64,000 nt of DNA from Bradyrhizobium sp. ORS 285 (GTDB lineage: Bacteria; Pseudomonadota; Alphaproteobacteria; Rhizobiales; Xanthobacteraceae): contig NZ_LT859959.1 in assembly GCF_900176205.1 (NCBI RefSeq), positions 1,426,001-1,490,000 of the forward strand, given 5' to 3'. The first letter of the stretch is position 1. Every line of letters begins with the position of its first letter. Shown here one piece after another: positions 1 to 8,622 of this stretch. The translations under genes and the position numbers were made by a program. Below the pieces are notes generated by a model. The model saw only the letters and a list, made by a program, of their open reading frames with translations, searched no databases and had not been told where the DNA came from.

Positions 1-1853
1 TCGTCGAGGCCTTCCCGAGGGCCACGCCGCACCAACTTCTGAACGGCGCGGTCGTGATTCGCTCCGGTCAGCCGGCGCGCAGCCGCCTCAACGAGGCGGC
101 CAAGCTGCCGGTCGCATGGACGATCAGGCGCGGAGATGTCGCGGTTGCGCATGGTGAGGCGCAGGAGCTCTCCCTGGAATGGCCGGACGATCTCCCCATC
201 GGCAGCTATCGCGTGGAGCTCGCCGACGCCTCGTCGTGCCGCGACGAACTGCCGCTGCTGGTGACGCCGGACAAGGCCTTTACCGGCGAATTCGATCGCG
301 TCTGGGTGCTGGCCGTGCAGCTTTATGGCATCCGGTCACGCCGCAACTGGGGCATGGGCGATTTCACCGATCTTGCCGACCTGATCTCGCTGTGCGCCAA
401 GCTCGGTGCCGATGGTGTCGGCCTCAACCCGTTGCACGCGCTGTTCGACGACCGGCCCGGCGATTTCAGCCCTTACGCGCCGAACAGCCGGCTGTTCCTC
501 AATGCGCTCTATGTCGATGTCGAGCAGGCGCCGGGCTTTGCCAACGGGCCGGACAGCAAGAGTCTGGAGCCGCTGCGGCAGGCCGAGCTGGTGGATTACA
601 AAGGCGTCGCGGCGTTGAAATGGCCTGCCTTGCGCGCGGCGTTCGATGCGTTCATGGCCGCGCCGAGCAGTGCCGACGCCGCCGAGTTCAAGGCCTATCG
701 CGCCGAGCGCGGCGACCTCCTGGCGCGTTTCACCTGCTTCGAGGTGTTGCGCCATCGCTTCCAGAAGCCGTGGTGGGAATGGCCGGAGGAGTGGCGGCAG
801 CCGGACGCGGCGCGCTGCGCGGCGCTGCTCAATGGTCCTGACAGCCGCGAGGCCGACTTCGTCGCCTATGTGCAATGGCTCGCCGAACGGCAGTTGCGCC
901 ATTGCAAGGACCTCGCGCATCGCCTCGGCATGAAGGTCGGGCTCTATCTCGACGTCGCAGTAGGCGTGCAATCCGACGGCTTCGATGCCTGGAACGAGCA
1001 AGGGTCGATCTCGCGCACGCTGTCGGTCGGCGCGCCGCCCGATCCATTGAACACCGTCGGGCAGAACTGGGGGCTTGCCGGCTTCAATGCACCCGGGCTC
1101 GAGTTGAAGAACTTCGAGCCGTTCCGCGAGATGATCCGGGCCTCGATGCGCCACGCCGGCGCGATCCGGCTCGATCATGTGCTCGGATTGAAGCGGCTCT
1201 ATCTGGTCCCACATGGCTTTCCCGCCAAGCAGGGTGCCTATGTGCAGATGCCGTTCGATGCGCTGCTCGCCGCCACCGCAATGGAGAGCATCGCGAACCG
1301 GTGCATCGTCATTGGCGAGGATCTCGGCACGGTGCCCGAGGGGTTTCGCGAGCAGATGGCCGATTGGGGCCTTTGGTCCTACAAGGTGATGATCTTCGAG
1401 CGTGACGACAGCGGCCGCTTCCGCGACCTCGATTATTATCCGCCCAACGCCCTGGTCACGCTCAATACGCACGACCTTTCGACCTATGCCGGCTGGCGGT
1501 CCTTCGGCGATCTCAACACCAAGCGCGGCCTCGGCATCGATCCCGGCGAGACTGACCAGGATCGCTGGCGGGCGCTCGGCCTGTGGGACGAGGTGCTGCG
1601 CCAAAACGGCATCGCGACCAACGACGTTCTTGCCGCGATCGGCTTCCTGTCGCGGACGCGGTCGCGCCTGCTCGTGGTTTCGATCGAGGATCTGCTTGGG
1701 GTCGTCGACCAGCCGAACATCCCGGGCACGATCGACGAGCATCCGAACTGGCGCCGCAAGATCCCGGTCCCGATCGAGGACATCGCCGCGAGCACCAGTT
1801 TGGAGGCTTTACGGACCGCGACCGCCGAACGGATCAGCGCTGCCGGCGTTTAA
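1..1853 (+). CDS. malQ: 4-alpha-glucanotransferase (amylomaltase), 5' end outside window
   Basis: The reading frame is open from base 3, with no stop before the first possible start (GTG at 54), so the gene most likely begins left of the window. The enzyme moves maltooligosaccharide segments between alpha-1,4-glucans in cytoplasmic glycogen or maltodextrin metabolism. GH77 signatures are visible in order: GIRSRRNWGMGDF near the start of the catalytic barrel, IRLDHVLGL (nucleophile Asp), VIGEDLG (acid/base Glu) and TLNTHDLSTY (third catalytic Asp). About 85 residues precede the barrel as an N-terminal extension, as in the long proteobacterial MalQ forms. A GH15 enzyme follows 42 nt later on the same strand, so the two probably share a glycogen/trehalose-type operon. 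Family assignment is secure; only the true start is unknown. Confidence 0.92.
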   Translation, partial: VEAFPRATPHQLLNGAVVIRSGQPARSRLNEAAKLPVAWTIRRGDVAVAHGEAQELSLEWPDDLPIGSYRVELADASSCRDELPLLVTPDKAFTGEFDRVWVLAVQLYGIRSRRNWGMGDFTDLADLISLCAKLGADGVGLNPLHALFDDRPGDFSPYAPNSRLFLNALYVDVEQAPGFANGPDSKSLEPLRQAELVDYKGVAALKWPALRAAFDAFMAAPSSADAAEFKAYRAERGDLLARFTCFEVLRHRFQKPWWEWPEEWRQPDAARCAALLNGPDSREADFVAYVQWLAERQLRHCKDLAHRLGMKVGLYLDVAVGVQSDGFDAWNEQGSISRTLSVGAPPDPLNTVGQNWGLAGFNAPGLELKNFEPFREMIRASMRHAGAIRLDHVLGLKRLYLVPHGFPAKQGAYVQMPFDALLAATAMESIANRCIVIGEDLGTVPEGFREQMADWGLWSYKVMIFERDDSGRFRDLDYYPPNALVTLNTHDLSTYAGWRSFGDLNTKRGLGIDPGETDQDRWRALGLWDEVLRQNGIATNDVLAAIGFLSRTRSRLLVVSIEDLLGVVDQPNIPGTIDEHPNWRRKIPVPIEDIAASTSLEALRTATAERISAAGV

Positions 1854-1895
1854 TATAGGAGGTGCGGGCGGGGGGCATTTGCACATGGATGTGGA

Positions 1896-3707
1896 ATGTC
1901 CTGCAGGATCGAAGATTACGCGCTGATTGGTGATTGCGAGACGGCGGCGCTGGTGAGCCGCAACGGGTCGATCGACTGGCTGTGCTGGCCGGCGTTCGAC
2001 TCGGACGCCTGCTTCGCGGCGCTGCTGGGCGATCACAGCAACGGCCGTTGGCTGATCGAGCCGCGCGACGAGGTGAATTCGAAGACCCGTCGCTATCGCG
2101 GCGACAGCCTGATCCTCGAAACGCGGTTTGAGACGGAAACGGGCACGGTCGAACTGATCGACTTCATGCCGCCGCGCGGCAGCGCCTCCGATGTCGTGCG
2201 GCTGGTGCGCGGCGTGTCGGGCAAGGTCGCGATGCGCATGGACATGATCATCCGCTTCGGCTTCGGCGTGGAGATCCCCTGGGTGAGGCGCTCCGAGGAC
2301 CGCTCGGCGCTGCTCGCCGTGTGCGGGCCTGACATGGCGGTGCTGCATACGCCGGTCGCGACGCGCGGCAAGGACATGACAACCGTCGCGGAGTTCGAGG
2401 TCGCCGCCGGCGAGACCGTGCCGTTCGTGCTGACCTATGGCGCGTCGCATTTGCCTCCTCCCAGGCCGATCGACTACGAGCAGGCGCTTCGCGACACCGA
2501 GGCGTTCTGGTCGGACTGGTCGCGCCGCTGCACCTATCAGGGCGATCATCGTGATCTCGTGATGCGCTCGCTCGTCACGCTGAAGGCGCTGACCTACGGC
2601 CCGACCGGCGGCATCGTCGCTGCACCGACGACGTCGCTGCCGGAGAAGCTCGGCGGCTGGCGCAACTGGGACTATCGCTTCTGCTGGCTGCGCGATGCGA
2701 CGTTCACGCTGCTGGCGCTGATGAACTCCGGCTATACCGAGGAAGCTCTGGCCTGGCACAATTGGCTGCTGCGGGCGGCCGCCGGCGCGCCGGCTCACAT
2801 GCAGATCATGTACGGCATCATGGGCCAGCGCCGGCTCACCGAATGGGAGGCGGGATGGTTGCCGGGCTATCAGGGCTCTCAACCGGTGCGGATTGGCAAC
2901 GCTGCTCACGCCCAATTGCAACTCGACGTCTATGGCGAGTTGATCGACGCGTTTCATCAGGCGCGCATGACCCGGCTGAAGCTGAACGACGGCACCTGGG
3001 CGCTCGAACGCGCGGTGATCGATCATCTCACCGATGTCTGGGACCAGCCCGATCACGGCATCTGGGAGCGCCGGGGCGACGGCCGGCACTACGTGTTCTC
3101 CAAGGTCATGACCTGGGTTGCCTTCGACCGCGCCATCAAGAGTGCCGAGCGCTTTGATTTGGAGGCGCCGCTGGAGCGCTGGCGGCGGCTGCGCGACACC
3201 ATTCACAGTGACGTCTGCGAGAAGGGCTACGATGCCAGCCTGGGCAGCTTCGTCGAAGCGTACGGATCGCAGCTGCTCGATGCCAGCCTGCTGCTGCTGC
3301 CGGCAGTCGGCTTCCTGCCGTGCTCCGATCCGCGCATCCGCGGCACCATCGCGGCGATCGAGCAGCATCTGGTGCGCGACGGTTTTGTGCTGCGTCACGA
3401 TCCACGCGAAGTGTCATCACAAGAGCAGCAGCCGATCGAGGGCGCTTTCCTTGCCTGCACCCTGTGGCTGGCGGATGCTCATGTGCTGTCCGGCGACGTC
3501 GCCAAGGCGGAGACGCTGTTCCAGCGCGTCGTCGACATCGCCAACGATGTCGGACTGCTCGCAGAGGAATACGACATCGATGCGCGCCGGCAGACCGGCA
3601 ACTTTCCGCAGGCGCTGACGCATATCGCGCTGATCAACACGGCGCAGAATCTGAGCGGCGCCAGGACAAAGAGCGACAAGCCGGCCAAGCAGCGCTCGGA
3701 CGCGTGA
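1896..3707 (+). CDS. Glycoside hydrolase family 15 protein (glucoamylase/trehalase-like)
   Basis: This is a 603-residue cytoplasmic alpha-glucosidase of the bacterial GH15 type, expected to release glucose from alpha-glucans or to cleave trehalose. The N-terminal beta-sandwich opens with RIEDYALIGDCETAALV. The (alpha/alpha)6 barrel carries WRNWDYRFCWLRDATF, then GIWERRG with the presumed general-acid Glu, and near the C-terminus AEEYD followed by GNFPQALTHIALI with the presumed base Glu. There is no signal peptide. The start is the only in-frame ATG after the malQ stop. A strong AGGAGG at 1857-1862 lies 33 nt upstream, too far for normal use, so initiation may depend on coupling. Substrate (glucan or trehalose) cannot be decided from sequence alone. 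Confidence 0.88.
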   Translation: MSCRIEDYALIGDCETAALVSRNGSIDWLCWPAFDSDACFAALLGDHSNGRWLIEPRDEVNSKTRRYRGDSLILETRFETETGTVELIDFMPPRGSASDVVRLVRGVSGKVAMRMDMIIRFGFGVEIPWVRRSEDRSALLAVCGPDMAVLHTPVATRGKDMTTVAEFEVAAGETVPFVLTYGASHLPPPRPIDYEQALRDTEAFWSDWSRRCTYQGDHRDLVMRSLVTLKALTYGPTGGIVAAPTTSLPEKLGGWRNWDYRFCWLRDATFTLLALMNSGYTEEALAWHNWLLRAAAGAPAHMQIMYGIMGQRRLTEWEAGWLPGYQGSQPVRIGNAAHAQLQLDVYGELIDAFHQARMTRLKLNDGTWALERAVIDHLTDVWDQPDHGIWERRGDGRHYVFSKVMTWVAFDRAIKSAERFDLEAPLERWRRLRDTIHSDVCEKGYDASLGSFVEAYGSQLLDASLLLLPAVGFLPCSDPRIRGTIAAIEQHLVRDGFVLRHDPREVSSQEQQPIEGAFLACTLWLADAHVLSGDVAKAETLFQRVVDIANDVGLLAEEYDIDARRQTGNFPQALTHIALINTAQNLSGARTKSDKPAKQRSDA

Positions 3708-3783
3708 GCCGGCAACAGATCGAAACGTGAATTGTGAACAAGATTGGAGTGGGTGTTGCCTGCAGCCCTCCGCGGCCTCAGTC

Positions 3784-3918
3784 TCACCTCTCCCCATCGG
3801 GGAGAGGTCGGCGCGCAGCGCCGGGTGAGGGGGTCCATCCGCGCGATCACCCTCACTTGATCCCCTCACCCGGATGGCATCTTCGATGCCATCCGACCTC
3901 TCCCTTCGGGAGAGGTGA
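3784..3918. repeat. Palindromic intergenic repeat, family B
   Basis: Two inverted arms contain CACCTCTCC...GGAGAGG and CCTCTCCCTTCGGGAGAGG, separated by GGGTGAGGG / CCCTCACCC half-sites. The element lies between two convergent genes (GH15 and the HAD phosphatase) and could form a bidirectional 3'-end hairpin. A second copy lies at 58956-59140. Confidence 0.75.
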
Positions 3919-3952
3919 AGGAACGGCCTGCGCCAGGAAGTTTGCTGCGGCT

Positions 3953-4765
3953 TCAGCCCTGTGCGTTCTCGGCCAGGATCATCTCCATGGCATTGGCGAA
4001 GCCTTCGTCATGGTTGGAGGTCGTGACGCGCTTGGCCCTGCTCTTCACGTCGTCGCTGGCGTTGCCCATCGCGATCGAGAGGCCGCTGACCTCGAACATT
4101 GCGACGTCATTGTGCATGTCGCCGATGGTCGCGACTTGGTCGAGCGGAATGCCGAGGCGCTCAGCCATTGCCTTGACGAAGGTGCCCTTGTTGCGGCCGG
4201 GCGGGGTGATGTCGAGGTAGTAGCTCTGGGAGCGGACCGCGGTGGCCTCGCTGCCGAGCAGCTCGCGCATCTCGCTTTCGCAGCGGGCGAGCAGATCGAA
4301 GTCGCGGCTGGCGCCGACGATCTTGCAGGCGCTGGAGAGATAGGGCGCGAAATCGCTGATGATGGTGGGATCGGCGCGGATCGCGCGCTGCTCGTTCGGC
4401 ACGTAGTCGCCGTCGGGATTGCGCGTCAGCCAGGCGTCGGCGGTGAACACCCAGATGTCGATTCCGCGCTGATGGAGAAGGTCGACGGAGCGCTGGGCCG
4501 CGTCCGCCGGGATCAGGCTTTGCTCGAGTGGCCGCATGTCAGGGCTGACGATTGAACTGCCATTGAACGGGCCGACGGGCAGGTCGATCTGCAGCGGCGC
4601 AATCAGAAAGCCCATGCCGATTGCCGGGCGGCTCGACGTGATCGTGAAGGCGATCCCGGCGTCGCGCAGCTCCCGGGCGGCCTTCGCCGCGCGCTCGGTC
4701 AGAACCTTGTCCTTGGTCAGCAACGTGCCGTCAACGTCGGACACGACGAGAGCGATGCGGGTCAT
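3953..4765 (-). CDS. HAD superfamily hydrolase, Cof type (subclass IIB)
   Basis: This is a cytoplasmic phosphatase of about 270 residues that probably acts on a sugar phosphate. HAD motif I is SDVDGTLL at the N-terminus, motif II is around TSSRP, and motif IV is GDMHNDVAMF; the IIB cap lies between. The ATG at 4765 is preferred because it starts just before the first beta strand; an ATG at 4777 would add four residues. It is the last gene of the sugar-phosphate operon, 6-18 nt after the lactonase-gluconokinase fusion, so a role in removing or recycling a pentose phosphate or gluconate phosphate intermediate is plausible. The specific substrate is unknown. Confidence 0.85.
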   Translation of the reverse strand: MTRIALVVSDVDGTLLTKDKVLTERAAKAARELRDAGIAFTITSSRPAIGMGFLIAPLQIDLPVGPFNGSSIVSPDMRPLEQSLIPADAAQRSVDLLHQRGIDIWVFTADAWLTRNPDGDYVPNEQRAIRADPTIISDFAPYLSSACKIVGASRDFDLLARCESEMRELLGSEATAVRSQSYYLDITPPGRNKGTFVKAMAERLGIPLDQVATIGDMHNDVAMFEVSGLSIAMGNASDDVKSRAKRVTTSNHDEGFANAMEMILAENAQG

Positions 4766-4783
4766 GAGCCGTTCCATTCGCGG

Positions 4784-6037
4784 TCAGGCACGGTCCTGAC
4801 CGATTGCAAGCTGCTTCAGGATGTCGTCGACGATGCTCTCGACCGGTTCGTCGACCGAGACCGTAACAGGATGCTCGTCCGCCCCGGGTGGTTCCAGGGT
4901 GGCGAACTGGCTGTCGAGCAGCCCGGGCGGCATGAAGTGGCCTTTGCGGTGGCCCATGCGGTCGCCGATCAGCTCGCGGTCACCCTCGAGATAGATGAGC
5001 CGGACGTCACGGGGATCGCCGACCAGGATCTTGCGATAGGTCTTCTTGAGCGCCGAGCACGCGATGATGATCGGCTCGCCCTTGGCGCGGCAGCGCGCGA
5101 CCTCGTCCGCGATCGCCTGCAGCCAGGGCCACCGATCCTCGTCGGTGAGCGGCTGGCCCGCGCTCATCTTGGCGACGTTGGCCGGCGGATGAAAGCTGTC
5201 GCCGTCCTCGAACCGCCAGCCGAGGCGCCGGCCCAGCGCTTCGCCCACCGTGCTCTTGCCCGAGCTCGACACGCCCATGACGATCAGCGCGTGCGGGAGC
5301 TTCCCCGACTGCTCCGGCCAGGCCGAATCGTCGATGAGAAATGTCGTCGTCTCGTTCGACCGCGCGCGATTGGCGGGCAGGTCTTCGCCTGCGAGCACCC
5401 GCGCCAGGATCGGCCGCTTGTCGGTCCCTCCCACCTCGAACAGCATGGTGCGGCAGGATGCGAGCACCGGCAGCGTCAGGCTGACCCGCGGCACGAACGG
5501 GGCGACGTGCGCCTTGTCGACGCCGACCACCCAGCGATCCCTGACATCGACGGCCGGATAGCCTGGAAATAGCGAGGCAACGTGACCATCGGGGCCGATG
5601 CCGAGCAGCACGAGGTCGAACAGCGGTCGCGCAGGGTCGAGCGCGTCGGCGCCGTAGAACGCCATCAGCTCGCGCGCATAGGCGTTCGCGCTGCTCTCGG
5701 GAGAGTCGGTCTCCGTCGGAATGGCATGAATGTTGTCAGCGGGCGCGCAGGCGTCGAGGAAGGCGTGACGCGCCATCGTCATGTTGTGCAGCGGATCGCC
5801 AGGCGGCACAAAACGCTCGTCGCCGATGAACCAGTGCACGCGCGGCCAGGGAATGCGATCGCGATAAGACTGTGTCGCAAGCAGCTCGTAGAGTTGCTTC
5901 GGGCTGGATCCGCCGGTGAGGCAGATGGCGATGCGGCCGGAATTGGCCGCGATCCGCGTGAGCAGGAGATCGGCGGCCGCCTGCGCCATCGCCGCCTTGT
6001 CGGCGACGCGCACCAGCTCGGGAGACGGCGTGCCCAT
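4784..6037 (-). CDS. Fused 6-phosphogluconolactonase / gluconokinase
   Basis: One continuous 417-residue frame holds two enzymes. Residues 1 to about 230 are a DevB-type 6-phosphogluconolactonase with LTGGSSPKQLYELL, WFIGDERFVP and GIGPDGHVASLFPG (residues 146-159), which hydrolyses 6-phosphogluconolactone. Residues about 248 to 417 are a GntK-type gluconokinase with P-loop GVSSSGKST (255-263), DGDSFHPPANVAKMSAG and LTDEDRWPWL, which phosphorylates gluconate. Both halves make 6-phosphogluconate, the substrate of gnd in the same operon. The linker (about 225-248) is short and has no stop or start-site signal. It starts 4 nt after the zwf stop, so it is co-transcribed with zwf. Each half matches its family's normal length, so this is a true fusion and not a fragment. 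Confidence 0.9.
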   Translation of the reverse strand: MGTPSPELVRVADKAAMAQAAADLLLTRIAANSGRIAICLTGGSSPKQLYELLATQSYRDRIPWPRVHWFIGDERFVPPGDPLHNMTMARHAFLDACAPADNIHAIPTETDSPESSANAYARELMAFYGADALDPARPLFDLVLLGIGPDGHVASLFPGYPAVDVRDRWVVGVDKAHVAPFVPRVSLTLPVLASCRTMLFEVGGTDKRPILARVLAGEDLPANRARSNETTTFLIDDSAWPEQSGKLPHALIVMGVSSSGKSTVGEALGRRLGWRFEDGDSFHPPANVAKMSAGQPLTDEDRWPWLQAIADEVARCRAKGEPIIIACSALKKTYRKILVGDPRDVRLIYLEGDRELIGDRMGHRKGHFMPPGLLDSQFATLEPPGADEHPVTVSVDEPVESIVDDILKQLAIGQDRA

Positions 6038-6041
6038 CGCG

Positions 6042-7562
6042 TCAGGCCAGCTTGCGCCAGCTGCGGCCGTCGCGCGCCAGCAGATCGGCAGCCGCCTTGG
6101 GTCCTTCGCTGCCGGCTTGATAGGTATGCAGGCCGTCGCGGCCGGCTTTCTTCCAGGCTTCGATGAACGGCTCGACCGCCTTCCAACCTGCCTCGACGCT
6201 GTCGGCGCGCTGGAACAGGATGTTGTCGCCGATCATGCAGTCGTAGATCAGGGTCTCATAGCCGGTGGCCGGCTCGGCCTGGAAATAGTCCTTGTAGTTG
6301 AACTTCATCTGCACGCCGTCGGTGCGGATCGTCGGCCCAGGGATCTTGGTGTTGAACTGCAGGGTGATGCTCTGGGTCGGCTCGATGCCGATGACGAGAT
6401 AGTTCTCGGCCAGCGTGTCGATCGGTGTGCAGCTGAACATCGCGAACGGCGCCTGCCGGAACTTGATCGCGACTTCGGTGCGCTTGACGCCGAGCGCCTT
6501 GCCGGTGCGCAGATAGAACGGCACGCCGGCCCAGCGCCAATTGTCGATCGTCAGCTTCAGCGCCGCATAGGTCTCGGTCGCGCTGTCCGGATTGACATCC
6601 TTGGTCTCGCGGTAGGCCGTCAGCTCGGTATCGCCAACCATGCCGGCCTTGTATTGGCCGCGGACGGAATTCAGCAGCGCTTCCTCTTCGGTGAGCGGCT
6701 GGATGGCCGAGAGCACCTCGGCCTTCTCGGAACGCACGGTGTGCGCATCGAACCGCGCCGGCGGCTCCATCGCGACCAGCGAGAGCAGCTGGAACAGATG
6801 GTTGGGCACCATGTCGCGCAGCGCGCCGGTGGCGTCATAGAAGCTGCCGCGCGTGCCGACGCCGAGCTTCTCCTCGACGGTGATCTGCACGTGGTCGATG
6901 TGATGACGATTCCAGATCGGCTCGAACATGCCGTTGGCGAACCGCAGCACCAGGATGTTTTGTACCGTCTCCTTGCCGAGATAGTGATCGATCCGGTAGA
7001 TCTGGTGCTCGGTCACGAGCTCCAGCAGCTGATCATTGAGCTTCTTGGCCGAGGCCAGATCGGTGCCAAACGGCTTCTCGACCACCAGCCGTCGCCACGC
7101 CTTGCCATCCTCCTTCAGGAGCCCGACGCGGCCGAGCTGTTGTGCGATCGGCGCGAACGCGGCGGGCGGCGTCGCCAGATAGAACAGCCGGTTGCCGTGC
7201 GTCTCCCGCGCCGCCTCGAGTTTCTCGAGCCGCTCCTTCAGCTCGTCAAAGCTGTCCGGCTCCTTCGGATCGGCCTCGATCGCGGTCACGCAATGCAGGA
7301 GGCGCTGGGCGACCTCGTCCTCAATCGGCCGCGTCGCGTATTTGCGCAGGCCTTCCATCAGATTGGTGCGGAGCTGCTCGCTCGACATGCCCTTGCGGGC
7401 AATGCCGACGATGCAGAAGCGATCCGGCAGCAGGTTGCCGGCCGCGAGATTGTAGAGCGACGGCAGCACCAGGCGGTGCGTCAGGTCGCCGGTCACGCCA
7501 AAGATGACGAAGGCGCAGGCGTCCGGCTTCTGGTGTGGCGGCTGATGAGGGTGAGGTGTCAC
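6042..7562 (-). CDS. zwf: Glucose-6-phosphate 1-dehydrogenase
   Basis: The 506-residue enzyme oxidises glucose-6-phosphate to 6-phosphogluconolactone with NAD(P)+, the entry step of the oxidative pentose phosphate and Entner-Doudoroff pathways. [13 protein letters not shown] near residue 20 is the dinucleotide-binding turn, and [10 protein letters not shown] is the catalytic and substrate-binding signature. Length is normal for the family. The GTG start at 7562 overlaps the gnd stop by 4 nt (GTGA), which implies translational coupling. The product feeds the lactonase domain encoded immediately downstream. Confidence 0.96.
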   Translation of the reverse strand: MTPHPHQPPHQKPDACAFVIFGVTGDLTHRLVLPSLYNLAAGNLLPDRFCIVGIARKGMSSEQLRTNLMEGLRKYATRPIEDEVAQRLLHCVTAIEADPKEPDSFDELKERLEKLEAARETHGNRLFYLATPPAAFAPIAQQLGRVGLLKEDGKAWRRLVVEKPFGTDLASAKKLNDQLLELVTEHQIYRIDHYLGKETVQNILVLRFANGMFEPIWNRHHIDHVQITVEEKLGVGTRGSFYDATGALRDMVPNHLFQLLSLVAMEPPARFDAHTVRSEKAEVLSAIQPLTEEEALLNSVRGQYKAGMVGDTELTAYRETKDVNPDSATETYAALKLTIDNWRWAGVPFYLRTGKALGVKRTEVAIKFRQAPFAMFSCTPIDTLAENYLVIGIEPTQSITLQFNTKIPGPTIRTDGVQMKFNYKDYFQAEPATGYETLIYDCMIGDNILFQRADSVEAGWKAVEPFIEAWKKAGRDGLHTYQAGSEGPKAAADLLARDGRSWRKLA

Positions 7563-8608
7563 GCGCGGTCAGCCTCGTCATTTTTCTTGGGCTTGACGAT
7601 CTCAGGTGCGCTCTGGCGCGCCGGATCGGGATGCTGCTCGGGTTCCTTGTGGCCGCCGAAACCCTCGCGCATGGCGGAGAGGATTTTCTCCGCGAAGGTG
7701 TGCTCCTGGCGCGAGCGGAAGCGGGCGAACAGCGCCGCCGTCAGCACCTCGGCCGGCACGGCCTCGTCGATCGCGGCGTTGACGGTCCATCGTCCTTCAC
7801 CGGAATCCTCGACAAAGCCGGAATATTTCTCTAGGCCCGGCTGGCGCGCCAGCGCGCTGGCGGTGAGATCCAACAGCCACGACGGAATGACGCTGCCGCG
7901 GCGCCAGACCTCGGCGATGTCAGCGAGGTCGAAGTCGAAGCGATGCGCTTCCGGAAGAACTTCGCTGTTCGCGTTGCGCAGGATGTCGAAGCCCTCGGCA
8001 TAGGCCTGCATCAGACCGTATTCGATGCCGTTATGGATCATCTTGACGAAGTGGCCGGCACCGGTCGGCCCAGCATGGATGTAGCCCTGCTCGACGCGCG
8101 GGTCACGGCCGTCACGGCCTGAAGTGCGCGGAATGTCGCCGATACCGGGTGCCAGCGTCGAAAAGATCGGATCGAGCCGGTCGACGACCGCCTTGTCGCC
8201 GCCGATCATCATGCAATAGCCGCGCTCCAGACCCCAGACTCCGCCGGAGGTACCCACATCGACGTAATGCAGGCCGCGCTCGCGCAGCGCCTTGCCGCGC
8301 CGGACGTCGTCCTGCCAGAAGCTGTTGCCGCCATCGATGATCACGTCATCGGGTGACATCAGCTTGGTCAGTTGCTCGACCGTGGCTTCGGTGATCTTGC
8401 CGGCCGGCAGCATGATCCACGCGTGGCGGGGTGTAGCGAGCTTGCCGACGAACTCTTCGAGGCTCGAAGCTCCCGTCGCGCCCTCGGCGACCAGCGCGGC
8501 AACCGCCTTCGCATCACGATCATAAACCACGCACGAATGCCCCGCGCGCATCAGGCGGCGCACGATGTTGCCGCCCATCCGCCCGAGGCCGATCATTCCC
8601 AATTGCAT
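7559..8608 (-). CDS. gnd: 6-phosphogluconate dehydrogenase, decarboxylating (short form)
   Basis: The 349-residue enzyme oxidatively decarboxylates 6-phosphogluconate to ribulose-5-phosphate. The Rossmann motif [11 protein letters not shown] opens the protein. [12 protein letters not shown] and [14 protein letters not shown] are conserved substrate-binding segments, and [15 protein letters not shown] holds the catalytic Lys/His region in modified form. It is the short (about 330-350 residue) Gnd type rather than the 470-residue enterobacterial form; short forms often prefer NAD+. It lies 14 nt after tal-pgi and overlaps zwf by 4 nt. Confidence 0.93.
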   Translation of the reverse strand: MQLGMIGLGRMGGNIVRRLMRAGHSCVVYDRDAKAVAALVAEGATGASSLEEFVGKLATPRHAWIMLPAGKITEATVEQLTKLMSPDDVIIDGGNSFWQDDVRRGKALRERGLHYVDVGTSGGVWGLERGYCMMIGGDKAVVDRLDPIFSTLAPGIGDIPRTSGRDGRDPRVEQGYIHAGPTGAGHFVKMIHNGIEYGLMQAYAEGFDILRNANSEVLPEAHRFDFDLADIAEVWRRGSVIPSWLLDLTASALARQPGLEKYSGFVEDSGEGRWTVNAAIDEAVPAEVLTAALFARFRSRQEHTFAEKILSAMREGFGGHKEPEQHPDPARQSAPEIVKPKKNDEADRA

Positions 8609-8622
8609 TGACGCGGCCCTTT

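Noticed and set aside
336..1742. Long minus-strand reading frame opposite malQ
   Set aside because: It is the antisense shadow of a gene with complete catalytic motifs. High GC removes stops from other frames, and its translation shows no family pattern.
5916..8003. 695-codon plus-strand frame opposite the pgl-gntK fusion, zwf and gnd
   Set aside because: It spans three well-supported minus-strand genes and crosses their boundaries; composition is that of an antisense frame.
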